Shown in pieces: positions 46,612 through 56,156 of a stretch of 64,000 nt of DNA. The position numbers and the translations under genes were made by a program. Under the pieces are notes generated by a model, which was given only the letters and a program-made list of their open reading frames with translations, had not been told where the DNA came from and made no database searches. Source of the stretch: Pseudomonas abietaniphila (GTDB lineage Bacteria; Pseudomonadota; Gammaproteobacteria; Pseudomonadales; Pseudomonadaceae); assembly GCF_900100795.1 (NCBI RefSeq), contig NZ_FNCO01000013.1, positions 1-64,000 of the forward strand, read 5' to 3'. Within the stretch, counting starts at the first letter, position 1, and each line of letters begins with the position of its first letter.

Positions 46612-47393
46612 AGACATGCTTAACCGCCAGCCTGTTGCTGGGATTGGCCAGCGTCACTCACGCTCAGGCCGCCGAGACGGCGTCACACCTGGACGCGGTC
46701 CAGCAGAAAGGTGAGCTCGCGGTCTGTACCACGGGCGATTACAAGCCGTATTCGTTCCTCAAGCCGGATGGGCAATACGAGGGCATCGATATCGAGCTGG
46801 CGCAATCGCTGGCTCAGAGTCTTGGCGTAAAGGTGCAGTGGGTGCCGACGACCTGGAAAAACCTGATGCCGGACTTCACGGCGGGCAAGTGTGACATCGC
46901 GGTCGGTGGTATTTCGGTGACGCTGGAACGTCAGAAGAAGGCGTTCTTCAGTAGCACGCTGGACATCGACGGCAAAGTGCCGCTGGTGCGGTGTGAAGAT
47001 GAGTCGAAGTACCAGACCGTCGAGCAGATCAACCAGCCCGACGTGCGCTTGATTGAGCCTCAGGGCGGCACGAACGAGGCATTTGCCAAGGCTTACTTGC
47101 CCAAGGCTTCGCTGTCCTTTCATGACAACAAGACGATCTTCCAGCAGTTGCTGGACAAGAAGGCCGACGTGATGATCACCGATGCGTCGGAAGCGCTCTA
47201 CCAGCAGAAGCGCACGCCGGGGCTGTGCACGGTCAACCCTTCCCGTTACATGCAATATGGCGAAAAGGCGTATTTGCTGCCGCGTGACGATGTCACCTGG
47301 AAAAGCTACGTCGATCAGTGGTTGCATCTGAGCAAGGCAACCGGTGCTTATCAGAAGGTGGTGGGCGAATGGCTGGCGGTTCCGGGACAGTAA
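46608..47393 (+). CDS. periplasmic cyclohexadienyl-dehydratase-like (PheC) / amino-acid-binding protein
   Basis: A 261-aa exported protein with signal peptide (1-22, 'THAQA'). It has the type-II binding-protein fold and close similarity in pattern to PheC of P. aeruginosa: 'TTGDYKPYSF', 'NLMPDFTAGKCDIAVGGISVTLERQKKAFFS', 'GGTNEAFAKA', 'MITDASEAL' (the Glu is the PheC catalytic position in my recollection), 'EKAYLLPRDD'. It could turn prephenate/arogenate into phenylpyruvate/phenylalanine in the periplasm, or bind an amino acid. No ABC permease is next to it, which favours the enzyme. Coupled to the DedA gene by ATGA. Confidence 0.72.
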   Translation: MKTCLTASLLLGLASVTHAQAAETASHLDAVQQKGELAVCTTGDYKPYSFLKPDGQYEGIDIELAQSLAQSLGVKVQWVPTTWKNLMPDFTAGKCDIAVGGISVTLERQKKAFFSSTLDIDGKVPLVRCEDESKYQTVEQINQPDVRLIEPQGGTNEAFAKAYLPKASLSFHDNKTIFQQLLDKKADVMITDASEALYQQKRTPGLCTVNPSRYMQYGEKAYLLPRDDVTWKSYVDQWLHLSKATGAYQKVVGEWLAVPGQ

Positions 47394-47474
47394 TGTCGTG
47401 TTGGGGTTGTGCTAATCACTGGCGATTCAGCATCATCCCGGCATGAACCCTCGGCATAGGACCCGGCCGCTGTC

Positions 47475-48485
47475 ATGAAGACCCGCAAAAGCATCACCCG
47501 CGCGTTCTGTGTCGAGTTGCAGCAGGAGCTGTCGATCGTGGCGGCGCGTCGAGAATACTTCTCTCAGGAGCCACCGCGCGCGCGGTTCAACTTCCTGTGT
47601 TCGTCAGAGCCATGTCGGGCGCAGGGCGTGAAGATCACGGGTGTGCGCTATGACGTGAAGCCACAGGAGCATCCGACTTTTGTGGCGGCGCACTTCCGGG
47701 CCAACCCCAATTACGAGCACCATGCCGATTGCGAGTGGGTCGACGAGGCTGACTTGCCCGAGGACAAGCCCGCCCCGGAGGAAACCGAGGCGCAAACCGC
47801 GCTGCGCAAGGTCAAGCGCAAGCTGGACGATTACATCGACGTGTTCGACCCAGCGCTAAAGGAAAGAACCCGGCCGGCCTCCTCCCCGGACAAACCCGAA
47901 CCATCGCCTGAAGAAAAACCCACGAGCGCGACACCCTCTTCAACCACCTCGATCACCAAACAGCCCACCGAATCCCGTACCAACAACCTGGAGCGTCTGG
48001 TCGACAGTTTCCGACAGGCCCAGGCCACACTCAGCAAGGAAGAGTTCGCGTTGCTGACGTTGCGCATTCCGGGTCAGGGCGAGGTGACGCTGCGTTCCTG
48101 GTTCCGCCACATAAAGTTTGCCAAGCTGGAGGATGAGCGACGCGTGCTGTACGGCGGGGGTCTGGTGGAGCGCTATGGCACGGGGTTCAAGTTCAAGTTC
48201 TTCGATCGGCTGCAGGGCAAGCAGGTGACGTTGTATGTTTCGCCCGCCCAGATGCAGGCTTACCGCTCCAGTCGCTACATCAGCGAGTTGCTCAGCCACG
48301 CGGACGAGGTGCGATTTTTTACCGTGTTCGCCTTGGGCACGCTGGCAGCCAGCCCGTCGGGCAAAAGCGTCAGCGTGGAAATAGACGACTTGAGGCATCT
48401 GGCCATCGTGCTGGGGCCCGCCAAGGAAGCGACCCCGAACAAGGATGACACCGGTTCTACGGGCGACGCGGTGCCGAAGCTTTAA
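47475..48485 (+). CDS. hypothetical protein, 336 aa
   Basis: The N-terminal domain (1-105) has a Cys/His set that looks like zinc binding: 'FNFLCSSEPCRAQG' and 'YEHHADCEWVDE'. A Pro/Ser/Thr-rich acidic linker (110-175) joins it to a C-terminal domain (175-320; 'RSWFRHIKFAKLEDERRVLYGGGLVERYG', 'QVTLYVSPAQMQAYRSSRYI'). No enzyme motif is recognised. The layout (zinc-ribbon plus domain of unknown function) suggests nucleic acid or surface sensing, without firm evidence. Confidence 0.8.
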   Translation: MKTRKSITRAFCVELQQELSIVAARREYFSQEPPRARFNFLCSSEPCRAQGVKITGVRYDVKPQEHPTFVAAHFRANPNYEHHADCEWVDEADLPEDKPAPEETEAQTALRKVKRKLDDYIDVFDPALKERTRPASSPDKPEPSPEEKPTSATPSSTTSITKQPTESRTNNLERLVDSFRQAQATLSKEEFALLTLRIPGQGEVTLRSWFRHIKFAKLEDERRVLYGGGLVERYGTGFKFKFFDRLQGKQVTLYVSPAQMQAYRSSRYISELLSHADEVRFFTVFALGTLAASPSGKSVSVEIDDLRHLAIVLGPAKEATPNKDDTGSTGDAVPKL

Positions 48486-48538
48486 ACCCGGAACACCTGT
48501 ACCCTCCCGGGGAGAAAAGGTCTTCGTCTTTCAACCCT

Positions 48539-49162
48539 TCACGCGGCCTTGCGCGCCTTGGCGTATGAGAGGAAGGCATCCAGATCAGGTCCGCACAGGT
48601 GTCGGGCAACCGACTTCACTTCTTCCATCGGCCAGTCCCACCAGGCCGCTTCGAGCAGTTGTTCACGCACGTCTTCTTCGAAACGCCAGCGAATGAACTT
48701 GCAGGGGTTACCGCCCACGACGGCGAAGGGCGGGACATCGCGGGTGACCACCGCGCCTGCGGCAACGATCGCGCCGTGTCCAACGGTCACACCGGACAGG
48801 ATGGTGGCGTCGGCGCAGATCCAGCAATCGCTGCCGATGACGACGTCGCCTTTGCTGGGCGCGTAATCCTTGATGTCCTCCAGCCCCTTCATCATGGCCG
48901 GGAATGGATAGGTGGTCAGCCAGTCGGTGCGGTGTTCACCGCCGAGCAGAATCTTAACGCCCGCCGCAATCGAGGTGTAGGAACCGATCCGCAGGATAGT
49001 GTCGTCGCCGAACTCGAAGACTTCCGGAATGCCGTAGGTGCCCGTGCCCACGACATAGTGCGGATAACGAAGGCGAATCTTTTCCGGAGCGCGCTCGAGT
49101 TTGTCGAGGCTGCGCAAGTGCTTTCGAGTTTTACGGGTTTTCAGGAGTTCGAAGAATTTCAT
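48539..49162 (-). CDS. CatB-like hexapeptide O-acetyltransferase
   Basis: A 207-aa left-handed beta-helix acyltransferase. Features include 'RIGSYTSIAAGVKILLGGEHRTDWLTTYPF' (catalytic His in 'GGEHRTDW'), 'VVIGSDCWICADATILSGVTVGHGAIVAAGAVVTRDVPPFAVVGGNPC' in outline. It is of the xenobiotic/streptogramin acetyltransferase family and often modifies cell-surface sugars. Next to a glycosyltransferase on the same strand. The ATG at 49162 is preferred over a GTG at 49189. Confidence 0.85.
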   Translation of the reverse strand: MKFFELLKTRKTRKHLRSLDKLERAPEKIRLRYPHYVVGTGTYGIPEVFEFGDDTILRIGSYTSIAAGVKILLGGEHRTDWLTTYPFPAMMKGLEDIKDYAPSKGDVVIGSDCWICADATILSGVTVGHGAIVAAGAVVTRDVPPFAVVGGNPCKFIRWRFEEDVREQLLEAAWWDWPMEEVKSVARHLCGPDLDAFLSYAKARKAA

Positions 49163-49201
49163 GCGGGGTCCGTGAGCTGAAGCGGGCACGACAAGGGCGG
49201 A

Positions 49202-50104
49202 TCAACTGCTCTGGCGATGCAACAGAAGACGCTTGAAGCGGCGAAAAGTGGTTCGGTTGAACTGCCTCAACGGGATCGAGCGGAGCAGCGTCCAGGCGTA
49301 CTTCTTGTCGCTGACCACGGCATATTTCAATGCCTTGTTGATGATCGCGGTCAGCCCGCGGTTGTAGGCCGGGTGCGAGCGATAAGGCGCAATGGTGCGC
49401 ATGTCGGCGTCAAACAGGACTTTGTAGCGGCGCGACAGGTTGTTCGGGTGGCGTCGATACCGCGTGACGCTCACCGGCAGCACGTGTACCTCATAACCCT
49501 TGCTGGCGATTTTCAGGGTCATCTGAAAATCCTGCACCCTGATTTCGGGATCGTAGAAGTCCACGGTCTTCAACGCGTCCATCCGGTACAGCGAAACGGG
49601 GGCACCCACGACGAGCGCATCACCCAGGATCTCGTCGAAGCTGAGTTTCTGAATACCGGCCAGCTTCTGCGACTTGGTGTCGTTGCCTTCTGAGTCCATG
49701 TAAATGATCAGCGCGCCGACACAGCCCACTTCCGGGTGTTGATTCAGGTAATCGGCACGCAGGCGTACGGACGACGGCAGCATGATGTCGTCCAGATCAG
49801 GTGTGCACACATACTCACCGCGGGCATACCGCAACCCGTGATTCAGCGCCGCACTGACGCCCTGATTGGCCTGGGAGTAAAGCTGGAAATCGTATTGACC
49901 TTGCAGCGCCCGGAGCATCGGCACGCTGTTATCGGTGGACCCGTCATCGACGATGATGACTTCGACGTTCGGATAGTCTTGGGCGAAGATGCTCGCCAGA
50001 GCAACGTCCAGATACTTTTCTGCGTTGTAGCAGGGCGCAATGATCGATACGAGCGGCATCGAATCATCTTTGGGCCGAATGTCTGGAGTGATGTGCTCAG
50101 TCAT
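49202..50104 (-). CDS. family 2 glycosyltransferase
   Basis: A 300-aa cytoplasmic GT-A enzyme. The N-terminal domain has 'PLVSIIAPCYNAEKYLDVALASIFAQDY', the donor-binding 'VIIVDDGSTDNS' and the DxD-like 'YVCTPDLDDIMLP'. It probably adds a sugar to lipopolysaccharide O-antigen or exopolysaccharide, with the acetyltransferase downstream. The ATG at 50104 starts MTEHITPDIRP; an in-frame extension upstream to 50176 has no similarity to the family. Confidence 0.88.
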   Translation of the reverse strand: MTEHITPDIRPKDDSMPLVSIIAPCYNAEKYLDVALASIFAQDYPNVEVIIVDDGSTDNSVPMLRALQGQYDFQLYSQANQGVSAALNHGLRYARGEYVCTPDLDDIMLPSSVRLRADYLNQHPEVGCVGALIIYMDSEGNDTKSQKLAGIQKLSFDEILGDALVVGAPVSLYRMDALKTVDFYDPEIRVQDFQMTLKIASKGYEVHVLPVSVTRYRRHPNNLSRRYKVLFDADMRTIAPYRSHPAYNRGLTAIINKALKYAVVSDKKYAWTLLRSIPLRQFNRTTFRRFKRLLLHRQSS

Positions 50105-50295
50105 AATTCTGTTTGTTGTATCTCTACGACTGGATCGGATGCATTTCGATACGATCCTTGTACAAAACAAAGACATGATGCGGCAAAGCAGTGGGCTTTG
50201 TCATGGGCTGATTAGAGCCTGAAAAGCCCAAATTGCGGATTTTACCGCCTCCACTAAGCGAATATTCCTACAAGCCGTTAACTCGCACCCAACAA

Positions 50296-50329
50296 AAAAC
50301 CCCGTGGCTCGTAAGCGTCACGGGGTTTT
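50296..50329. terminator. bidirectional terminator after cyoE
   Basis: AAAACCCCGTG, a 12-base loop, then CACGGGGTTTT. T-runs occur on both strands. It ends the leftward cyo operon and separates it from the glycosyltransferase gene. Confidence 0.85.
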
Positions 50330-50349
50330 CTGTGTTTCAGTTCAGGCGA

Positions 50350-51240
50350 TCAAGGGGCTGCGTATGTCACCAGCAGCTCTTTGGTTACCTGAAAGTCCAG
50401 CGACATCGCCACGCTCAAGGCCGTGATGGTGAAGATGGAGAACACGAACAGCTTGCGTGCCCAAACGGTGTCATCTTTGGCTTTGTACCCTGTCCAGGCC
50501 ATGTACAACCAGTACATGCCCATAGCAGCCGCGACGGCCAGATAGTTGAGCCCGGCGTAACCGCCGAAGGTCAGCATCAAGGTCGCCAGCAAGAACGCCA
50601 GGATGTAGATCAGGATATGCCGCTTGGCCACCCGGATACCGCGCTTGACCGGAAGAACCGGAATCGAAGCAGCCAGGTAGTCATTGAAACGGAAGATCGC
50701 GATGGCGTACGAGTGGGGCATCTGCCACAGGCTGAACATGACGAGCAAGGTCAGCGCTGCGAGGTCAAAGCTGTTGCTGACGGCAACGTAGCCGATGACC
50801 GGAGGCATCGCGCCCGACAGACTGCCGACCAGCGTGCCGTGAACGGATTTGCGCTTCAGGTACAGGCTGTAGAAGCCGACGTAAATCACAAAACCGATCA
50901 CTGCGAACAGGGCCGCCAGTGGGTTGGCCTTGAAGTACAGCAGGCCAACACCGACGACACCCAGGACCGTGGCGTAGGCCAGGGCCAGTTTCACCGAAAC
51001 CAGGCCCTGAACCAGAACACGGTTCTTGGTGCGTTCCATCTTCAGGTCGATATCGCGGTCGATGCAGTTGTTGAACACACAACCGGAGGCCACCACCAGC
51101 GAAGTACCGATCATCGCGATCAGGAACAGGCCGAAATCGACATGTCCCTTGGATGCGAGGAAAAAGCCACCAGCCACCGAAAGCACGTTACCGAAAATGA
51201 TCCCCGGTTTGGTGATTTGGATAAAGTGCTTCAGTGACAT
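50350..51240 (-). CDS. cyoE: protohaem IX farnesyltransferase (haem O synthase)
   Basis: A 296-aa integral membrane enzyme that makes haem O for the bo3 oxidase. The prenyl diphosphate binding motif is 'NNCIDRDIDLKMERTKNR' (Asn/Asp-rich loop in helix 2-3), and further helices span the whole length. It is the last gene of the cyo operon, 10 bases after cyoD. Confidence 0.96.
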   Translation of the reverse strand: MSLKHFIQITKPGIIFGNVLSVAGGFFLASKGHVDFGLFLIAMIGTSLVVASGCVFNNCIDRDIDLKMERTKNRVLVQGLVSVKLALAYATVLGVVGVGLLYFKANPLAALFAVIGFVIYVGFYSLYLKRKSVHGTLVGSLSGAMPPVIGYVAVSNSFDLAALTLLVMFSLWQMPHSYAIAIFRFNDYLAASIPVLPVKRGIRVAKRHILIYILAFLLATLMLTFGGYAGLNYLAVAAAMGMYWLYMAWTGYKAKDDTVWARKLFVFSIFTITALSVAMSLDFQVTKELLVTYAAP

Positions 51241-51250
51241 CAGGTTTTCC

Positions 51251-51583
51251 TCACTTCGCCATCATGAAGGTGTGAATGCTGAACATGATCCAGACACTCA
51301 GACCCACCAGCAGCAAGATCACCAACGTGGCGAATGCAAACGCAATCACGTTGTTGCGCTGGGCCGCGGAACGATCCAGGTGCAGGAAGTACACCAGGTG
51401 AACCAGAACCTGCACGACTGCGAAGATCAGGACGACCCACAGGGTCGCAACCTTCGAGATCGTCGGGAACATCACCAGACCGAAAGGGATCGCGGTCAGG
51501 ATGATCGACAGGACGAAACCGACCATGTACGACTTGAAGCTGCCGTGACTGGCATCGTCATGAGAATGATGTGAATTAGCCAT
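51251..51583 (-). CDS. cyoD: cytochrome bo3 ubiquinol oxidase subunit IV
   Basis: A 110-aa protein with three TM helices (about 20-40, 47-67, 80-100). It starts MANSHHSHDDASHGSFKSY, a His-rich N-terminus as in CyoD. It assists assembly of the CuB site. It is separated from cyoC by no gap. Confidence 0.94.
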   Translation of the reverse strand: MANSHHSHDDASHGSFKSYMVGFVLSIILTAIPFGLVMFPTISKVATLWVVLIFAVVQVLVHLVYFLHLDRSAAQRNNVIAFAFATLVILLLVGLSVWIMFSIHTFMMAK

Positions 51584-52216
51584 TTAAATGGTCCCCATCA
51601 GGTAGACAACGGTGAACACACAGATCCAGACCACGTCCAGGAAGTGCCAGAACAGGCTGAGCATGCTCAGACGGGTTTGGTTGGTCGACGTCAGGCCGTT
51701 CTTGCTGACCTGATACATCATGATCGCCATCCAGATCAGACCGCTGGTCACGTGCAGACCGTGGGTACCGACCAGCGTGAAGAACGCCGACAGGAAGCCG
51801 CTGCGGTTCGGGCCGTAGCCTTCGGAGATCAGCATGTGGAACTCGTTGACTTCCATGCCGATGAAGCCCAGGCCGAACAGGAAGGTCACGAACAACCAGC
51901 CCAGAACGCCAGCCTTGTTACCTTTGTGCATCGCCAGCATGGCGAAGCCGTAGGTGATCGAGCTGAGCAACAGGCAGGCGGTCTCGCCCAACACGTATGG
52001 CAGTTCGAAGATGTCGTGGCCCGAAGGACCACCGGCAACGTTGTTCACCAGCACTGCATAGATTGCGAAGATCGACGCAAACAGGATGCAGTCGGTCATC
52101 AGGTAGATCCAGAAGCCGTAGATCTTCATCTCGCCGGCGTCATGGTGACCGTGGTCATGCTCATGGTCATGACCGTGGTCGTGACCCTTCGCACCTTCAA
52201 ATACTAAGTTCGACAT
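51584..52216 (-). CDS. cyoC: cytochrome bo3 ubiquinol oxidase subunit III
   Basis: A 210-aa five-helix subunit of the haem-copper oxidase. The N-terminus is His/Asp-rich ('HDHGHDHEHDHGHHDAG'), longer in histidines than most homologues and possibly metal binding. The family motif 'GTHGLHVTSGLIWM' is present. It lies 3 bases after cyoB. Confidence 0.95.
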   Translation of the reverse strand: MSNLVFEGAKGHDHGHDHEHDHGHHDAGEMKIYGFWIYLMTDCILFASIFAIYAVLVNNVAGGPSGHDIFELPYVLGETACLLLSSITYGFAMLAMHKGNKAGVLGWLFVTFLFGLGFIGMEVNEFHMLISEGYGPNRSGFLSAFFTLVGTHGLHVTSGLIWMAIMMYQVSKNGLTSTNQTRLSMLSLFWHFLDVVWICVFTVVYLMGTI

Positions 52217-52219
52217 TGT

Positions 52220-54238
52220 TTATGCCTGCTCCAGCTTGTTGACAGGAGTGTTCGCCTGGGCGTTACGCACCGAGGCCAGGATCTTGTGTTGCTCGCCTTC
52301 GATACGTGCCACTTCCGAAGCAGGAACCATGTAGCCCTGATCGTCACGTGCAGCGTGGATGACGAAGTAGACGATGGTGCCTACCAGGCTCACGCCCGCC
52401 AGCCAGAAGATGTGCCAGATCATCGCGAAGCCGAAGACGGTGAGCAGTGCGCCCATTACCAGGCCGGTCGCGGTGTTGTTAGGCATGTGGATGTCGGTGT
52501 ACTTGGCCGGAACCGAATACGCTTCGCCATCACGCTTGGCCGCATAGAACGGGTCGATCTCGTTCGCCTTCGGCAGTTCTGCGAAGTTGTAGAACGGAGG
52601 TGGCGACGAAGTGGACCATTCCAGGGTGTGGCCATTCCATGGGTCACCGGTCAGATCGCGGTTCTGCTCACGGTCACGGATACTCACGTAGATCTGGATC
52701 AGCTGGCAGGCGATACCGACCATGATCAGCGCGGCGCCCCAGAAGGCAACGTGCAGATACGGCGTCCAGTCCGGGTTATCAGTGGTGTTCAGACGACGGG
52801 TCATGCCCATGAAGCCCAGAGCGTACAGCGGCATGAATGCCACGTAGAAGCCCGAGATCCAGAACCAGAACGCTGCCTTGCCCCACTTCTCGTTCAGCTT
52901 GAAGCCGAACGCTTTCGGGAACCAGAACGCGAAACCTGCGATGTAACCGAATACGGCACCACCGATGATCACGTTGTGGAAGTGCGCGATCACGAACAGG
53001 CTGTTGTGCAGCACGAAGTCAGCACCCGGGATAGCCAGCAGAACGCCAGTCATACCGCCGATGGAGAAGGTGATCATGAAGCCCAGGGTCCAGAGTACCG
53101 GCGCGGTGAAGCGCAGACGGCCCTGATAAATCGTGAACAGCCAGTTGAACAGCTTCACACCCGTCGGGATGGAAATCAGCATCGTCGCCAGACCGAAGAA
53201 GGCGTTGACGCTTGCACCCGAACCCATGGTGAAGAAGTGGTGCAGCCAGACCATGAAGCCCAGTACCGAGATCGCGCCGGAAGCGTAGATCATCGAGTGG
53301 TGGCCGAACAGGCGCTTGCCAGTGAACGTGGAGATGACTTCGGAGAAGACACCGAACGCCGGCAGAATCAGGATGTAAACCTCAGGGTGACCCCATGCCC
53401 AGAACAGGTTCACGTACATCATCGGGTTACCACCCAATTCGTTCGTGAAGATGTGGAAGTCCAGGTAACGGTCGAGGGTCAGGAACGCCAGGGTGCCGGT
53501 CAGGATCGGGAACGAAGCCACGATCAGGACGTTGGCCCAGGTGCAGGTCCAGGTGAAGATCGGCATGTCCATCAGCTTCATGCCAGGTGTACGCATCTTC
53601 AGGACGGTGACCAGGAAGTTCACGCCCGTTAGCGTTGTACCCAGACCCGATAGCTGCAGTGCCCAGATGTAGTAGTCAACACCCACGCCCGGGCTGTAGC
53701 CCAGCTCGGACAGCGGTGGATAGGCAACCCAGCCGGTACGTGCGAATTCGCCGACGCCCAGAGACACGTTGACCAGGACCACACCGGAGATCAGCAGGTA
53801 CAGGGACAGCGAGTTCAGGAACGGGAAGGCAACGTCGCGAGCGCCGATCTGCAGAGGCAGAACGATGTTCATCAGACCGGTGAAGAACGGCATCGCCATG
53901 AAGATGATCATGATCACACCGTGAGCGGTGAAGATCTGGTCATAGTGTTCAGGCGGCAGATAGCCGGGCGAACCCTCAGTGGCCAGGGCCAGCTGGGAAC
54001 GCATCATGATGGCGTCGGCAAAACCGCGCAGCAGCATGACCATGGCGATGATGATGTACATCACGCCGATCTTCTTGTGGTCAACCGAGGTCAACCACTC
54101 GGTCCACAGGTAGGTCCACTTCTTGAAATACGTGATCAGACCGAAGACCGCCGCACCGCCGATAGCGATCATGGCAATCGTGATCATGACTATCGGTTCG
54201 TGGAACGGAATCGCGTCCAGACTTAATTTACCAAACAT
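52220..54238 (-). CDS. cyoB: cytochrome bo3 ubiquinol oxidase subunit I
   Basis: A 672-aa catalytic subunit with about 15 TM helices holding haem b, haem o3 and CuB. The motif 'WAWGHPEVYILILPAFG' holds the CuB His and Tyr, and 'HFHNVIIGG' the haem ligands. Proton-path residues are seen in 'NxxxxxxN'-like helix 3. It reduces O2 to water while oxidising ubiquinol and pumping protons. Confidence 0.97.
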   Translation of the reverse strand: MFGKLSLDAIPFHEPIVMITIAMIAIGGAAVFGLITYFKKWTYLWTEWLTSVDHKKIGVMYIIIAMVMLLRGFADAIMMRSQLALATEGSPGYLPPEHYDQIFTAHGVIMIIFMAMPFFTGLMNIVLPLQIGARDVAFPFLNSLSLYLLISGVVLVNVSLGVGEFARTGWVAYPPLSELGYSPGVGVDYYIWALQLSGLGTTLTGVNFLVTVLKMRTPGMKLMDMPIFTWTCTWANVLIVASFPILTGTLAFLTLDRYLDFHIFTNELGGNPMMYVNLFWAWGHPEVYILILPAFGVFSEVISTFTGKRLFGHHSMIYASGAISVLGFMVWLHHFFTMGSGASVNAFFGLATMLISIPTGVKLFNWLFTIYQGRLRFTAPVLWTLGFMITFSIGGMTGVLLAIPGADFVLHNSLFVIAHFHNVIIGGAVFGYIAGFAFWFPKAFGFKLNEKWGKAAFWFWISGFYVAFMPLYALGFMGMTRRLNTTDNPDWTPYLHVAFWGAALIMVGIACQLIQIYVSIRDREQNRDLTGDPWNGHTLEWSTSSPPPFYNFAELPKANEIDPFYAAKRDGEAYSVPAKYTDIHMPNNTATGLVMGALLTVFGFAMIWHIFWLAGVSLVGTIVYFVIHAARDDQGYMVPASEVARIEGEQHKILASVRNAQANTPVNKLEQA

Positions 54239-54241
54239 CGT

Positions 54242-55177
54242 TTACTCCTCTGCCTCAGCAGCTGAATGCTTACCCATGTCCATCCCTTCCATACCGGCCA
54301 CTTCTTTCTTCTCGTGCTCAATCTTGCCCGGCTTCATACCTTCATACTTGTCGATGATGGTCTGGAACAGGTTGGGAGTGACCGTGGAGTAGAGTTCAAC
54401 GGGGTTACGTTCGCTAGGTTTGGCCAGAGCGGTGTACTCAGCCGATGCCAGCTGTTTAGGTGAATTCTTGACCTCGGCAACCCAGGCGTCGAAACCAGCC
54501 TGATCGGTTGCGGTTGCCTTGAATTTCATGCCGGTGAAACCTGCGCCGCTGTAGTTGGCGGAGATACCATCGAACTCGCCGTTTTCGTTGGCGATCAAGT
54601 GCAACTTGGTCTGCATGCCGGCCATGGCGTAGATCTGGCCGCCCAGTGCAGGGATGAAGAACGAGTTCATGACCGAATCAGAGGTGATGCGGAAATTGAT
54701 CGGGGTGTGTGCCGGGAACACGATCTTGTTGACGGTGGCAATGCCTTGGTCCGGATAGATGAACAACCATTTCCAGTCCAGCGCGACCACTTCGATGGTC
54801 AGCGGCTTCACGTCGGATTCAAGAGGACGATAAGGGTCCAGCGCGTGGGTCGACTTGTAGGTCACATAGCCGAGCACGATGATGATGGCCAGCGGAACCA
54901 GCCAGACAACCAGTTCAATCTTGGTCGAATGCGCCCAGTCAGGCGTGTAGGTCGCGCTCTTGTTCGAGGCGCGATACTTCCAGGCGAAGATGATGGTCAT
55001 GAAAATGACCGGCACCACCACCAGCAGCATGAGCAGAGTAGCGGTGATGATCAGATCACGCTCTTGCACGCCGACATGGCCCTTGGGATCCAGCAGGGTG
55101 TAATCGCACCCGCTGAGCAGGAGCATGCTGAAAAGGGCCAAGAAGCCAAAAAACCTGGGGTACCTTTTTTTACTCAT
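54242..55177 (-). CDS. cyoA: cytochrome bo3 ubiquinol oxidase subunit II
   Basis: A 311-aa lipoprotein subunit. The signal ends in the lipobox LLSGC (Cys24 region); two TM helices follow (about 43-65 and 85-105), then a cupredoxin-like periplasmic domain without the CuA ligands, as usual in quinol oxidases. The C-terminus is Glu/Met/His-rich ('GMEGMDMGKHSAAEAEE'). First gene of the operon; the ATG at 55177 (MSKKRYPRFF) is chosen. Confidence 0.95.
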   Translation of the reverse strand: MSKKRYPRFFGFLALFSMLLLSGCDYTLLDPKGHVGVQERDLIITATLLMLLVVVPVIFMTIIFAWKYRASNKSATYTPDWAHSTKIELVVWLVPLAIIIVLGYVTYKSTHALDPYRPLESDVKPLTIEVVALDWKWLFIYPDQGIATVNKIVFPAHTPINFRITSDSVMNSFFIPALGGQIYAMAGMQTKLHLIANENGEFDGISANYSGAGFTGMKFKATATDQAGFDAWVAEVKNSPKQLASAEYTALAKPSERNPVELYSTVTPNLFQTIIDKYEGMKPGKIEHEKKEVAGMEGMDMGKHSAAEAEE

Positions 55178-55646
55178 CTCACGACCTCTAAAAGCAGCTT
55201 TCGCATCGCAGTTGGGTTTCGACCGCCAACACTTCACCCTGCCAGGTGCTGGCAAATTTTTGGATTGAACAGGGGCCTGTCAGGAAGCGTGTGGCCTCGT
55301 AACAAATCCGGGTTTAGCTGTGGTTTCTTATTCGAATGGTGGCAACCGCCTATGCGGACCAAATCCTTTGGCGCAGACATTCTGAACGTAACGCAGGAGG
55401 CCATCCAAACGGCGTCTACAAAGGCGTAAAAACGCTTTCTGACCTCATTTTTCGCCGTCCAACAAGAGTTGGGGGCGTTAAGTGGGGGCGATTGTAGATA
55501 CGTAAAGTTTTATTGACTATGAGTTATTGCGCAACAGTTAATTTCCGATTCTGTAAGAATGCGATCATTTGTCGCACATCAAAAAGCCTTGATAGCCCCA
55601 AATTTGTTAAGGAATTCGGGGCGATCTCTTACGCAACACTTTGTAA
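55178..55646. other. intergenic region between cyoA and dsbB
   Basis: There are 469 bases without a gene. It must hold the cyo promoter (minus strand). I see the inverted repeat ATCAA-AAAGCC-TTGAT at 55577-55592, but its half-site orientation is opposite to an Anr/Fnr box (TTGAT-N4-ATCAA). The stretch 55495-55640 is AT-rich compared with the neighbours. No promoter is assigned with confidence. Confidence 0.5.
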
Positions 55647-56156
55647 TTAACGCGCTTTCAATCGGTTCCGAATGATGCCCAGCGGTACCAGAATTACGGT
55701 CAGAACAAAAGCGATCAAAGCCCACTGCGCCAGCGACAGTCCGAGGACTGGCGGATATGGCGTCTCGCAAAAGCCGCCGACCTGAAAACCGAGCGGAAAC
55801 AGCGATGCCAGTGGCAAGCCATCAACGATCGGTTGCAGGACGTCGATGCCGCAGCTCTCGGTCGGGTGGGTCTGGATGTAGACATGACGCCCTGCTGCAA
55901 CAATCCCGCCGACCGCACTCAGTGTAACGAGCACTTCGCAGATGCTCAGGCTCAGTCGGCCCGGCATGGCTGCGCCGATGAAGGCGAAGAGCGCGATGAA
56001 CAGCAACGCGTAACGCTGCAGGATGCACAGCGGGCAAGGTGCCTCACCCAATACGACCTGCATGTACAGGGCTCCGCCGATCAGCGCCAGGCAGATGATA
56101 CCCAGCAGCACCAGGAACTGCTTCTCGCGTCGCAGGTAAAACATCTCGTCAGTCAT
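55647..56156 (-). CDS. dsbB: disulfide bond formation protein DsbB
   Basis: A 169-aa four-helix inner-membrane protein that reoxidises DsbA and passes electrons to quinone. The first periplasmic loop has Cys41-Pro-Leu-Cys44; the second loop has the Cys102/Cys130 pair ('ESCGID', 'GGFCE'). Arg48 ('LQRYA') matches the quinone-site Arg. Neighbour of the quinol oxidase on the same strand, both draining or filling the quinone pool. Confidence 0.95.
   Translation of the reverse strand: MTDEMFYLRREKQFLVLLGIICLALIGGALYMQVVLGEAPCPLCILQRYALLFIALFAFIGAAMPGRLSLSICEVLVTLSAVGGIVAAGRHVYIQTHPTESCGIDVLQPIVDGLPLASLFPLGFQVGGFCETPYPPVLGLSLAQWALIAFVLTVILVPLGIIRNRLKAR

Noticed and set aside
52286..53632. Plus-strand 448-codon open frame opposite cyoB
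   Set aside because: Antisense of a certain gene; the product is rich in Arg, His, Gln and Asp as expected for a shadow frame.
55577..55592. Anr/Fnr box upstream of cyoA
   Set aside because: The half-sites are ATCAA...TTGAT with a 6-base spacer, the reverse of the TTGAT-N4-ATCAA consensus.
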